Positions 1 to 8,353 of a stretch of DNA of 64,000 bases are shown one piece after another. Under the pieces are notes generated by a model. That model was not told the DNA's origin, did no database searches, and saw nothing but the letters and a program-made list of their open reading frames with translations. The stretch comes from Blattabacterium sp. (Nauphoeta cinerea) (GTDB lineage: Bacteria; Bacteroidota; Bacteroidia; Flavobacteriales; Blattabacteriaceae). Position 1 is the first letter of the stretch, and the number at the start of each line of letters is the position of its first letter. The stretch lies in the NCBI RefSeq assembly GCF_000471965.1, contig NC_022550.1, forward strand, positions 1 through 64,000, given 5' to 3'. The translations under genes were made by a program, and so were the position numbers.

Positions 1-44
1 GAAATGGAAAAAAGAAATAATATAATATAAAAAATATAAAATCT

Positions 45-59
45 AAGTTGATGCAACTT
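45..59. terminator. Small hairpin downstream of folK, possible terminator
   Basis: A perfect 6-bp inverted repeat, AAGTTG and CAACTT, is separated by three bases. On the plus strand it is followed by TTTATT, and on the minus strand by a T-rich stretch. It lies just past the folK stop, so it could end folK transcription or serve an upstream plus-strand gene outside the window. The stem is short and the region is AT-rich, so chance is possible. Confidence 0.3.
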
Positions 60-82
60 TTATTGATTATTTAAAAAACTTA

Positions 83-580
83 TTATAAAATTTTTTTTAC
101 ATATAATTTATCCATACATAATCCTAATATTTCTAATATACTCAAATTCAATATCGGATGATTTTTATTTGGAGCTATTTCACACAGAGGTTCTAAAACA
201 AATCTTCGTAAATGTAACAATGGATGTGGAATTGTCAAAATAAAATTACATATAATAATACGATCATAAAATAAAATATCTATATCTATTTCTCGATCTT
301 GATAATGCTCTGTGCAAGAATTTCTTTTTCTTCCTATAAGGAATTCTATATTTAAAATTTGATTCAAAAGATCAATAGGAGAATGATTCGTTTTTATATG
401 TAAAGCTCTGTTATAAAAAATAGAATAATTTTTCATATTCCATGCTTCGCTTTCAAAGTACGATGAAATTTTAACGATTTTCCCAATTTTTTTAGACATC
501 AAAATTAAAGATTTATCCAAATATTTTTTTTTATTTTCTTTATTACTTCCTTGTAATAAAAATACATCGTGTTCTTTCAT
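83..580 (-). CDS. folK: 2-amino-4-hydroxy-6-hydroxymethyldihydropteridine pyrophosphokinase (HPPK)
   Basis: HPPK transfers pyrophosphate from ATP to 6-hydroxymethyl-7,8-dihydropterin in folate synthesis in the cytoplasm. The 165-residue protein has the usual length. It shows the family signature REIDIDILFYD at about residues 96-106, which carries the Mg/ATP-binding acidic residues. The IPHP segment follows at about 117, and then RRFVLEPLCEIAP at about 125-137. The gene points away from mreB across a 110-bp spacer. The ATG start follows an A-rich leader without a Shine-Dalgarno site, as is normal in Bacteroidota. Identification rests on the motifs and is firm. Confidence 0.93.
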   Translation of the reverse strand: MKEHDVFLLQGSNKENKKKYLDKSLILMSKKIGKIVKISSYFESEAWNMKNYSIFYNRALHIKTNHSPIDLLNQILNIEFLIGRKRNSCTEHYQDREIDIDILFYDRIIICNFILTIPHPLLHLRRFVLEPLCEIAPNKNHPILNLSILEILGLCMDKLYVKKIL

Positions 581-591
581 ATATTTATTAA

Positions 592-611
592 AAGGAAAAT
601 TAAGGAAAATT
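592..611. repeat. 10-bp perfect tandem duplication in the folK-mreB spacer
   Basis: AAGGAAAATT occurs twice in direct succession. It lies between the divergent folK and mreB starts, where both leaders and promoters must be. It looks like a replication-slippage duplication. Confidence 0.7.
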
Positions 612-612
612 A

Positions 613-630
613 TTAATACATTTAATACAT
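613..630. repeat. 9-bp perfect tandem duplication in the folK-mreB spacer
   Basis: TTAATACAT is repeated twice head to tail, one base after the preceding 10-bp duplication. Two different duplications side by side in one 110-bp spacer suggest local slippage during replication. No effect on expression can be read from the sequence. Confidence 0.7.
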
Positions 631-690
631 TGAAAAATGTGTATTTTTTTTTATTTAAATTAGAAAAATGTTTTTATAAAAAAAATATTA

Positions 691-1731
691 ATGGGATTAG
701 TCGTAGATTTTATGAAGAATCTCTTCACTCAAGAAATAGCTATAGATTTAGGAACTGCAAATACACTTATTATGCATAATAATAAAGTAATAGTAGATTT
801 ACCTTCAATAATAGCTATAGATGTAAGAACAAAAAAAGTGTTAGCTGTAGGAGAAGAAGCTAAACAAATGCAAGGAAAAACACATGAAAATATTAAAATA
901 TATAAACCATTGAAAGATGGAGTTATTGCAGATTATCAAGTTGCAGAACTTATGATTAAAGAGTTTCTTAAAAAAGTTCCAGGTGTTAATAATAAATTTT
1001 TTACTCCATCATTAACAATGGTCATTTGTATTCCATCTGGAATAACAGAAGTAGAGAAAAGAGCAGTTAGGGATTCAGCTCAACATCTTAATGCTAAAGA
1101 AGTATATCTTATTGAAGAACCCATGGCTGCTGCTATAGGTTCAGGTATTTCTGTGACGAAAGCAGAAGGAAATATGATTATTGATATAGGAGGTGGAACA
1201 ACAGAATGTGGCGTCATCGCTTTAGGGGGAATCGTGTGTCAAAAATCTATAAAAATAGCTGGGGATGTTTTCACTAATGATATAGCCTATTTTCTACGTT
1301 CTAAATATAATTTGTATATTGGAGAAAGAACTGCAGAAAAAATAAAAATAGATATAGGAGCAGCTATGGAATCCATAGAAACTCCTCCAGAAGATATCCA
1401 TATACAGGGAAGAGATCTTCCTACGGGAAAGCCTAAAGAAATGAATATTTCTTATAAAGAAACAATTCCGGCTTTAGATAAATCAATTTTACGAATTGAG
1501 GATGCTGTAATGGAAACTCTTTCTAGAACTCCACCGGAACTTGCAGCAGATATTTATAAAACAGGAATATACATGGCAGGTGGGGGTTCTCTTTTAAGAG
1601 GATTAGATAAAAGAATATCTAATAAAACTGGTTTATCTGTTTTTTTAGTAGAGGACCCTTTGAGAGCTGTAGTAAAGGGGACGGGAGTGGCATTGAAAAA
1701 TATTGATAAATTTACATTTTTAATGAAATAG
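691..1731 (+). CDS. mreB: Rod shape-determining protein MreB
   Basis: MreB is the bacterial actin homologue that organises lateral cell-wall synthesis under the inner membrane. The 346-residue protein is full length. The phosphate-1 motif IAIDLGTANTLI lies near residues 17-28. The phosphate-2 motif MIIDIGGGTTECGV lies near 160, and the adenosine motif YMAGGGSLLRGLD near 291-303. The first ATG gives the expected short N-terminal extension. The gene opens the mreB-mreC-mreD-mrdA-rodA shape and elongation cluster, whose later genes abut or overlap. Its retention suggests the symbiont still builds a rod-shaped wall. Confidence 0.97.
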   Translation: MGLVVDFMKNLFTQEIAIDLGTANTLIMHNNKVIVDLPSIIAIDVRTKKVLAVGEEAKQMQGKTHENIKIYKPLKDGVIADYQVAELMIKEFLKKVPGVNNKFFTPSLTMVICIPSGITEVEKRAVRDSAQHLNAKEVYLIEEPMAAAIGSGISVTKAEGNMIIDIGGGTTECGVIALGGIVCQKSIKIAGDVFTNDIAYFLRSKYNLYIGERTAEKIKIDIGAAMESIETPPEDIHIQGRDLPTGKPKEMNISYKETIPALDKSILRIEDAVMETLSRTPPELAADIYKTGIYMAGGGSLLRGLDKRISNKTGLSVFLVEDPLRAVVKGTGVALKNIDKFTFLMK

Positions 1732-1741
1732 GGTTAATTTT

Positions 1742-2577
1742 ATGCGTGAATTTTTTAGTTTTTTTTAAAATGGCGTTTTTTTATCTTCTTTTTGTTACTA
1801 GAATTTTCTGCTATTTTTCTTTCTTTTTCAAATTCAAAATTACACCAATATATTTATACGGGTTCTTCCAATTTTATGATTGGAAAAATTTATGAGGCTA
1901 TTTATAAATTGCGTAGTTATTTTTTATTAGAAATTGAAAATAAAAAACTTTTAAACGAAAATAAAGAATTACGTAATGCTCAAATATTTTATAAAATAAA
2001 AAAAATATCTAAAGATTTTAAAAAAGAAGATATTAACTATTTACAACAATATACTTTCACTCCAGTACAAATCATAAATAATAGCATTCATGAACAGGAA
2101 AATTATATAACGATTAATAAAGGAAGCATAGATGGAATCAAACCAGACATGGGGATTATATTATCTAACGGAATTGCGGGTATTATTATTAAAACTTCTC
2201 CACATTTTAGTGTAGCAATTTCTCTTTTAAATCTCAAAATTAAAGTTAATGCTAGATTAAAAAAAAATAGATATTTTGGGACTCTTAGTTGGGACGGGTT
2301 AGATTATGAATATGTAGTTTTATATGATATTCCAAGACATTCTACTATACATAAAGGGGATATTGTAGAAACAGATGGAAAATCTGCTACTTTTCCTGAA
2401 GGAATTCCTATTGGAAGTGTGGATTCTTATAAATTTGATGAAGAACATGCTAATTATATTATAAAAGTGAAACTCATGGCTAACTTTTCGACTATAGAAA
2501 ATGCTTATGTTGTAAAAAATTTATTCAAAAAAGAATGGAATGAAGTTCAACTTTATAAAGTTGAAAATAAACAATGA
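1742..2577 (+). CDS. mreC: Rod shape-determining protein MreC, frameshifted near the start
   Basis: MreC is a periplasmic, membrane-anchored scaffold linking MreB to the PBP2/RodA elongation machinery. An ATG ten bases after mreB reads MREFFSFF and then stops, because a run of eight T at 1759-1766 is one base short. With nine T the frame gives MREFFSFFLKWRFFIFFLLL and continues into the long downstream frame. That is a typical MreC cytoplasmic tail and transmembrane helix. Without correction the first usable start is TTG at 1792, which removes most of the anchor. After the helix come a coiled coil (about residues 55-85 of the restored protein) and the beta-domain. Transcriptional slippage on the T run or a sequencing error would both explain this. 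The family call is firm. Confidence 0.85.
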
Positions 2578-3092
2578 ATTTAATTAAAAATTTTATTATT
2601 TCTATATTCTATATTTTTTTTCTTTGTTTAATTCAAATATCAATACTAAATCCTTTATTTTTCTTATTATTAGGGTGTTATTCTTATATATATATTCTTT
2701 TTATATTAATATATCCATATAATGAAAATGAAAACAAATTTATATTTTTATTTCTATCATTTTTAATAGGATGGGTCATAGATCATTGTATGAATTTAGG
2801 AGGAATTCATGCTTTTTCTTCCACTTTATCTGCTTTTTTAAGATCAAAATTTTTGCAATTTTTTGATGGAAAAAATTTTATAAATAGAAATGATTTTTCG
2901 ATTTATGAATTACCTTTTCTAAGAAAGATGCTTTATATATTTTCATTAGTTTTTATACATCATTTTTGTTTATTAATATTGGAAATATTAAAGGGTGCTC
3001 CTTTGAACCGAATTCTTTTATTGAGAACAATATTTAGCAGTATTTTTACAACTATTTTGTGTATTATATATTTTTTTTTCAAAAAAAATTAA
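2574..3092 (+). CDS. mreD: Rod shape-determining protein MreD
   Basis: MreD is a small polytopic inner-membrane protein of the elongasome. The 172-residue product is very hydrophobic, with about five predicted membrane spans. It contains the family-like segment GWVIDHCMNLGGIHAFSSTL (about residues 61-80), which resembles the conserved D...G..G..A region of MreD. Its ATG overlaps the mreC stop by four bases, suggesting translational coupling. Sequence conservation in MreD is weak, so position between mreC and mrdA carries much of the evidence. Confidence 0.88.
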   Translation: MNLIKNFIISIFYIFFLCLIQISILNPLFFLLLGCYSYIYILFILIYPYNENENKFIFLFLSFLIGWVIDHCMNLGGIHAFSSTLSAFLRSKFLQFFDGKNFINRNDFSIYELPFLRKMLYIFSLVFIHHFCLLILEILKGAPLNRILLLRTIFSSIFTTILCIIYFFFKKN

Positions 3093-3095
3093 ACA

Positions 3096-5000
3096 TTGAA
3101 AAAATTATATAAATTTTACATTTTATTGAGTACTGTAGGCATAATTTTAATAATTAGATTATTTTATATACAAATATATACAGAGAAATATACGTTAAAT
3201 GCTTTTAACACCTCTATTAAACAGGAAATTATCATTCCTGAAAGAGGATCTATTTTTGACAGAAATGAGAATCTATTGGTTTTTAATAAATCTATTTATG
3301 AATTAACAGTCATTCCTATTCTCGTAGATGAACATTTTAATATTATAGAATTTTGTAATCTTGTAGGAATTGAAAAAAATACTTTTTCTAGAAATTTAGA
3401 AAAAGCAAAAGCTTATTCTAAATATTTACCATCTGTTTTTTTACCTTTTCTTTCTAAAGAAAAATTTGCGACTATACAAGAAAAACTCTATAAATACAAA
3501 GGTTTTGATTGGACAAAACGTTCTCTAAGAGATTATAAAGTAGAAAGTTCAGCTAATGTTTTAGGATATATAGGAGAAGTGACTCAAAAAGATATTAAAA
3601 AGGAATCTAATTATTATCAAATGGGAGATTTTATTGGTTGGGCTGGAGTAGAAAAATCTTATGAAAAAATTCTGAGAGGAAAAAAAGGAGTAAAATATTG
3701 GGTAAGAGATAGAAAAGGTTGTATTATAGGAAGTTATAATAATAGAAAAAACAACGTCAAAGCTGTAAGTGGATATGATATTTCTTTAACCATAGATTGG
3801 AATTTACAAAACTATGCAGAACAACTTATGTTTCAAAAAAAAGGAGGAATAGTTGCTATAAATCCTAAAAATGGAGAAATTTTATCCTTGGTGTCCAGTC
3901 CTATTAATAATCCTAATTTATTTGTGGGAGTAAATCGTTCTAAGGAATTTAAAAAATTAATGAAAGATACAATTGATAATCCTTTATTTGATAGAACGAC
4001 ACAAGCTCGTTATCCACCTGCTTCTCCATTTAAATTACTTACTGAGTTAGCAGGTCTTCAAATGGGAGTCGTGAACACGAATACTACTTTTATATGTTAT
4101 AAGGGATTTAAATATGGAAAAAAAAGAATTCATTGTCATTCTGGAGTTCATGGATACCCTATAGGAATCGAAACAGCAACTGCTGTTTCTTGTAATAATT
4201 ATTTTGCACAAGTTTATAAACGTGTTATAGAAAAATACCCTAAAAATTTGACAAAAGGAGTAAATGAATGGTGTGATATTATCAAAAGTTTTGGTTTTGG
4301 AAATTATTTGTATAATGATTTAGCTACAGGAGAAAAAGGGATCATTCCTTCTGGAGATTATTATAATAAAAAATATGGAACAACAAAATGGAACGCGATT
4401 ACGATTATTTCTAATAGTATTGGTCAAGGCGAAATAAATGTAACTCCTATACAGTTAGCTAATATGGTTTGTGCTATAGCAAATAAAGGTTTTTTTTATA
4501 CTCCACATATAGTAAGAAAAATTAATCATAAACTTATATCTAATCCTAATTATACTGTAGCTAAACATACTAAAGTTGAAAGCAAATATTTTGATTTTAT
4601 TATTAATGGAATGGAAAAAGTTTTCATGATTGGAACTGGAAAAAGTTTCAAATCATCTGACATTCGAATGGCAGGTAAAACAGGAACTTCGCAAAATTTT
4701 ATTAAGGTAAATCATAAAACAGTTTCTTTACCCGATCATTCTATTTTTATATTGTTTGCTCCAGTAGAGGACCCTAAAATTGCTATTTCTGTTATAATAG
4801 AAAATGGAGGATTTGGATCTCGTTGGGCTGGACCTATTGCTAGTCTTATTGCAGAAAAATATATAAAAAATAATGTGAATAGAAAAAATCTTGAAAAAAA
4901 AATAATGACTTCAGGATTGCAAAATGTATATAATTCAATAGCAAAAATGAAAAAATTAAATAATTCTTACATAAAAAATTATATTGATAAAAAGAAATAA
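3096..5000 (+). CDS. mrdA: Penicillin-binding protein 2 (peptidoglycan DD-transpeptidase)
   Basis: PBP2 cross-links peptidoglycan during side-wall elongation, together with RodA. The 634-residue protein has one N-terminal membrane anchor, a dimerisation domain beginning at PERGSIFDRNENLL (about residues 48-61), and a C-terminal transpeptidase domain. The three catalytic motifs are present: SPFK in YPPASPFKLL (catalytic Ser about residue 311), SCN in TAVSCNNYF, and KTG in MAGKTGTSQ. The start is a TTG four bases after mreD ends, preceded by A-rich sequence. The 3' end overlaps rodA by 17 bases. Confidence 0.95.
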   Translation: MKKLYKFYILLSTVGIILIIRLFYIQIYTEKYTLNAFNTSIKQEIIIPERGSIFDRNENLLVFNKSIYELTVIPILVDEHFNIIEFCNLVGIEKNTFSRNLEKAKAYSKYLPSVFLPFLSKEKFATIQEKLYKYKGFDWTKRSLRDYKVESSANVLGYIGEVTQKDIKKESNYYQMGDFIGWAGVEKSYEKILRGKKGVKYWVRDRKGCIIGSYNNRKNNVKAVSGYDISLTIDWNLQNYAEQLMFQKKGGIVAINPKNGEILSLVSSPINNPNLFVGVNRSKEFKKLMKDTIDNPLFDRTTQARYPPASPFKLLTELAGLQMGVVNTNTTFICYKGFKYGKKRIHCHSGVHGYPIGIETATAVSCNNYFAQVYKRVIEKYPKNLTKGVNEWCDIIKSFGFGNYLYNDLATGEKGIIPSGDYYNKKYGTTKWNAITIISNSIGQGEINVTPIQLANMVCAIANKGFFYTPHIVRKINHKLISNPNYTVAKHTKVESKYFDFIINGMEKVFMIGTGKSFKSSDIRMAGKTGTSQNFIKVNHKTVSLPDHSIFILFAPVEDPKIAISVIIENGGFGSRWAGPIASLIAEKYIKNNVNRKNLEKKIMTSGLQNVYNSIAKMKKLNNSYIKNYIDKKK

Positions 5001-6228
5001 AATATTATTTAGAAACATAGATTGGATAGTTATATTCATCTATATTTTTATGACTTTCTTTGGGCATATGAATTTATATTCCGTTTCTCCAGAAAAAGCA
5101 GAAAAACAATTCATATGGATATTATTGAGTTTTATTTTCATATTTATTATTTTTTTATTTAAACCCATTCATTATAAACATATAGCTCCATTCTTCTTTT
5201 TATTTACATTATTTCTTTTAATTGGAGTATTTTTTTTCGGAAAAAATATAAATGGATCAAAATCTTGGTATGTTTTTGGTCCTATTAGTTTTCAACCATC
5301 TGAATTAACTAAAATATCAACATCTTTAATGATAGCTCATATTATGAGTCAAGAAGATATTGAGAATAATAATAAAGCATTATTACATATATCTATCATA
5401 TTAATATTACCTGCTTTTTTAATATTTTTACAACCTGACCCAGGTTCTTCTATAGTTTTTTCCTCTTTTCTTCTCACTTTATATAGAGAAGGATTATCTA
5501 TTTCTTTTATACTCTACTTTTTATTTTATATATTATTATTCGTAGTTTCATTAAATTTATCCCCCTGGATTGTAGTTTTATTCTTGTTTATTATTTTCAT
5601 TTTTTTCTTTATTTTTAAGAAAAAAACAACATCATTTGTCGATCTATTTTTTTATATATTTTTATTCATTAGTTTTTCAGTTTTTTCTATTTCTTCTCCC
5701 TTTTTTTTTCAAAAATTTTTAAAACAACATCATAAAGATAGAATTAATATTCTATTTCGAAATGAATTTGATAGAAAATATAGAGGAAATGTAGGATATA
5801 ATTTATTATATTCTAAAACAGCTATTGGATCTGGAAAATTTTTAGGAAAAGGATATAAAAAAGGAACTATTACAAAGGGAAAATTTGTTCCTGAACAACA
5901 TACGGATTATATTTTTTGTACAGTAGGAGAAGAATGGGGGTTTATAGGAAGTACAATTTTAATTATATTTTATTTACTGTTTATTAGTCGTATTTATTTT
6001 TTGTCTGAAAGACAAAAAGACGTTTTTGTAAGAATATTTGGTTATTCAGTTGGGAATATTATTTTTATTCATTTTGTTATTAATTTAGGTATGGTTATGG
6101 GACTTTTTCCTACAATAGGAATTGTCTTACCTTTTTTTAGTTATGGAGGATCATCTCTTTGGTCTTTTACTGTTTTATTATTTATATTTATGAGAATGGA
6201 TGTATCGGATCAAACCAGTTTGATCTAA
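4984..6228 (+). CDS. rodA: Rod shape-determining protein RodA (SEDS glycosyltransferase)
   Basis: RodA is the SEDS-family peptidoglycan polymerase that partners PBP2. The 414-residue protein is polytopic with roughly ten membrane spans. It carries the conserved SFQPSELTKIS segment (about residues 101-111) and QPDPGSS near 150. Near the end are the FVPEQHTDYIF and SYGGSSLWS motifs, all typical of RodA/FtsW. The position after mrdA points to RodA rather than FtsW. The start is a TTG inside the end of mrdA. It is the last gene of the shape cluster and is followed by the tmRNA gene. Confidence 0.95.
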   Translation: MIKRNKILFRNIDWIVIFIYIFMTFFGHMNLYSVSPEKAEKQFIWILLSFIFIFIIFLFKPIHYKHIAPFFFLFTLFLLIGVFFFGKNINGSKSWYVFGPISFQPSELTKISTSLMIAHIMSQEDIENNNKALLHISIILILPAFLIFLQPDPGSSIVFSSFLLTLYREGLSISFILYFLFYILLFVVSLNLSPWIVVLFLFIIFIFFFIFKKKTTSFVDLFFYIFLFISFSVFSISSPFFFQKFLKQHHKDRINILFRNEFDRKYRGNVGYNLLYSKTAIGSGKFLGKGYKKGTITKGKFVPEQHTDYIFCTVGEEWGFIGSTILIIFYLLFISRIYFLSERQKDVFVRIFGYSVGNIIFIHFVINLGMVMGLFPTIGIVLPFFSYGGSSLWSFTVLLFIFMRMDVSDQTSLI

Positions 6229-6264
6229 TTTAATAGATAGATAATCAGTAAATTTAAATTATTT

Positions 6265-6671
6265 GGGGCTGATTTTGGATTTGACAGCAAGGTGAGTGAT
6301 AAAAGAAAGCATATCGTGTCACGTAAGGTATTACACGAAAATCAAGCCTTACAAAATATATAAATGGCGAGAAAGAATACGCTTTTGCTGCATAATGTTT
6401 AAAAACATTATGCCTTAGTCTGCAAAAAAAGGCAGAAGTAAAATATCTCTCAGAAATTTTTCCTTATAATTTCTGATATAGAGGTACGATAAAGGATTAA
6501 GGATAAGAAAACGGATGATTCTTAAGTTTTCTGAAATTGTGTTTTGAATCTTAAGTTTTTATTCTAGATCCAAAACTTGAATAAAAATGTAAATAAATTT
6601 TATTTTGGATAAATATGTAGAAATCTTTTACCCTACTTGTTTGGACGCGGGTTCGAATCCCGCCAGCTCCA
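6265..6671 (+). ncRNA. ssrA: Transfer-messenger RNA (tmRNA)
   Basis: tmRNA rescues stalled ribosomes and tags incomplete proteins for degradation. The 5' end GGGGCTG (6265-6271) pairs with CAGCTCC (6664-6670) to form the tRNA-like acceptor stem. Before it lies a T-arm with GGGTTCGAATCCC. The discriminator A is at 6671 and CCA is not encoded. The tag frame at 6366-6395 reads GEKEYAFAA followed by TAA, matching the Bacteroidota GE..YA.AA pattern and ending in the protease-recognised AA. The resume codon is inferred to be GGC, or a codon just before it. The length of about 407 nt is normal. Confidence 0.95.
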
Positions 6672-6751
6672 CTTATTTATAGTCATTTAAAATTTTACAC
6701 AAAATAAAAAAAATTGAATTTTTTATATATAGTGTATTTTCTGGTATTCTT

Positions 6752-8353
6752 TTGGGATTAGGATGGCCTACGGAGGGAAATCCTATATATTTGTTTATTG
6801 CTTTTGTCCCTTTGCTATATATAGAAAATTATTTGAATGATTCTTCATTTTATGTTTTCTTATTTTCTTTTATTCCTTTTTTAATATGGAATGCTATTTC
6901 TACATGGTGGTTATCTTATGCAAAAAGAACTAATGGAACTTTTGCTGTAGAAGCTTATTTAATTCCTGTGTTATTGAATGCTATTTTTATGTCAATTGTT
7001 TTTTGTTTTTATTCGTGTATTAAAAAAAAACATATAAAAGACAAAAAAATAGGATATACATTCTTAATTTGTTTATGGATTTTATTCGAAAAAATGCATT
7101 TAGAATGGGAATTATCTTGGCCATGGCTTAATTTAGGAAATGGTTTTGCGAATCGTACAAAATGGATTCAATGGTATGAATACACGGGAATTTTGGGAGG
7201 ATCTGTATGGATATGGATAGTTAATATTGGATTAACAGAATCCATTGTTCAATATAAAAATGATAAGAAAGTATTTTTCTTATATCAGAGAATATTTATT
7301 AATATAGGAATAATTTTTTTCATGATTTTTATTTCAAATCTTATATATATAAAATATAAAGACTGTCAATGCGAACATACTGCAAATGTATTAATTTTAC
7401 AGCCTAATATAGATCCATATAATCAGAAATATTATATTTCAACAAATGAATTGATTTCGAATTTAAAAAAGTTAATAGATAAAAAAATATCTAAAGAATC
7501 TATGATTATCATTGCTCCAGAAACTATGTTTCCAATGAAAATACAGATAAAAGATATGGGAAGAAATAAAATAATCTCTGCATTTAAAGATTACTTAAAA
7601 AATAAATCTCCAAATACAGTGTTTATAACAGGAGTAGAATTAATCACTTTATATCATCATAAAAACAAAACTAAAACCTCCATTCCTTTTTTTTCAAAAA
7701 AAATAAAAAATATGCAATGGATAGATGTTTTTAATTCTGCAATTCAAATAGGAAATAATGAAAATATTGAATTTCATCATAAATCTAAACTAGTCCCAGC
7801 AGTAGAAACTTTTCCTTATAAAAAATTTTTTTTACCTATATTAGGAAATATATTGCTTAATTTTGGGGGGACTGTAATGGAACTTGGAAAAGAAAACTCT
7901 CCCTCTATTTTTCAACATCCTTATTTAGGAATCAGAATAGCTCCAATTATTTGTTATGAATCCGTTTTTGGAGAATATGTTTCTAATTTTTTTAAAAAAA
8001 ATGTGGATTTAATGGTTATTCTTACAAATGATGGATGGTGGGGCTTTTCACAAGGACATAAACAACATATGTATTATGCTCGAATTAGAGCAATTGAAAA
8101 TCGAAAATCTATAGCTAGATCTGCAAATACAGGAATTTCTTGTTTTATTGACGAAAAAGGAGAAATCATTTCATATATTCCTTATGGAAAAGAGGGGGTT
8201 TTATATAATAAAATACATCTCAATAAAAAGAAAACTTTTTACATTCAATATGGAGATTTCATTTCAAAAATAAGTTTATTGACAATAATTATAATTTTAT
8301 TATACCCCATCACGTATAATATAATTTATTCTCACAGATTACACAAAATCTGA
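6752..8353 (+). CDS. lnt: Apolipoprotein N-acyltransferase
   Basis: Lnt adds the third acyl chain to lipoproteins at the inner membrane. The protein has several N-terminal membrane spans and a C-terminal nitrilase domain. The catalytic residues are visible: Glu in APETMFP, Cys in CYESVFGEY, and the NDGWWGFSQGH and ARSANTG segments. The start is a problem. A TTG at this position cuts through the first membrane helix, since the open frame upstream from 6683 encodes the helix segment FFIYSVFSGILLGLGWPTEG. That upstream stretch has no ATG, GTG or TTG, only ATT and ATA (for example ATT at 6713). The true N-terminus is probably upstream with a rare start codon. The 3' end overlaps convergent nnr by 15 bases. 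Confidence 0.9.
   Translation: MGLGWPTEGNPIYLFIAFVPLLYIENYLNDSSFYVFLFSFIPFLIWNAISTWWLSYAKRTNGTFAVEAYLIPVLLNAIFMSIVFCFYSCIKKKHIKDKKIGYTFLICLWILFEKMHLEWELSWPWLNLGNGFANRTKWIQWYEYTGILGGSVWIWIVNIGLTESIVQYKNDKKVFFLYQRIFINIGIIFFMIFISNLIYIKYKDCQCEHTANVLILQPNIDPYNQKYYISTNELISNLKKLIDKKISKESMIIIAPETMFPMKIQIKDMGRNKIISAFKDYLKNKSPNTVFITGVELITLYHHKNKTKTSIPFFSKKIKNMQWIDVFNSAIQIGNNENIEFHHKSKLVPAVETFPYKKFFLPILGNILLNFGGTVMELGKENSPSIFQHPYLGIRIAPIICYESVFGEYVSNFFKKNVDLMVILTNDGWWGFSQGHKQHMYYARIRAIENRKSIARSANTGISCFIDEKGEIISYIPYGKEGVLYNKIHLNKKKTFYIQYGDFISKISLLTIIIILLYPITYNIIYSHRLHKI

Noticed and set aside
614..650. Hairpin AATACATT ... AATGTGTATT followed by a T run upstream of mreB, resembling a terminator
   Set aside because: The stem has a two-base bulge, no plus-strand gene precedes it, and the left arm is explained by the 9-bp tandem duplication.
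3096..5000. FtsI (division PBP3) as identity for the PBP
   Set aside because: The position between mreD and rodA and the N-terminal domain order fit elongation PBP2.
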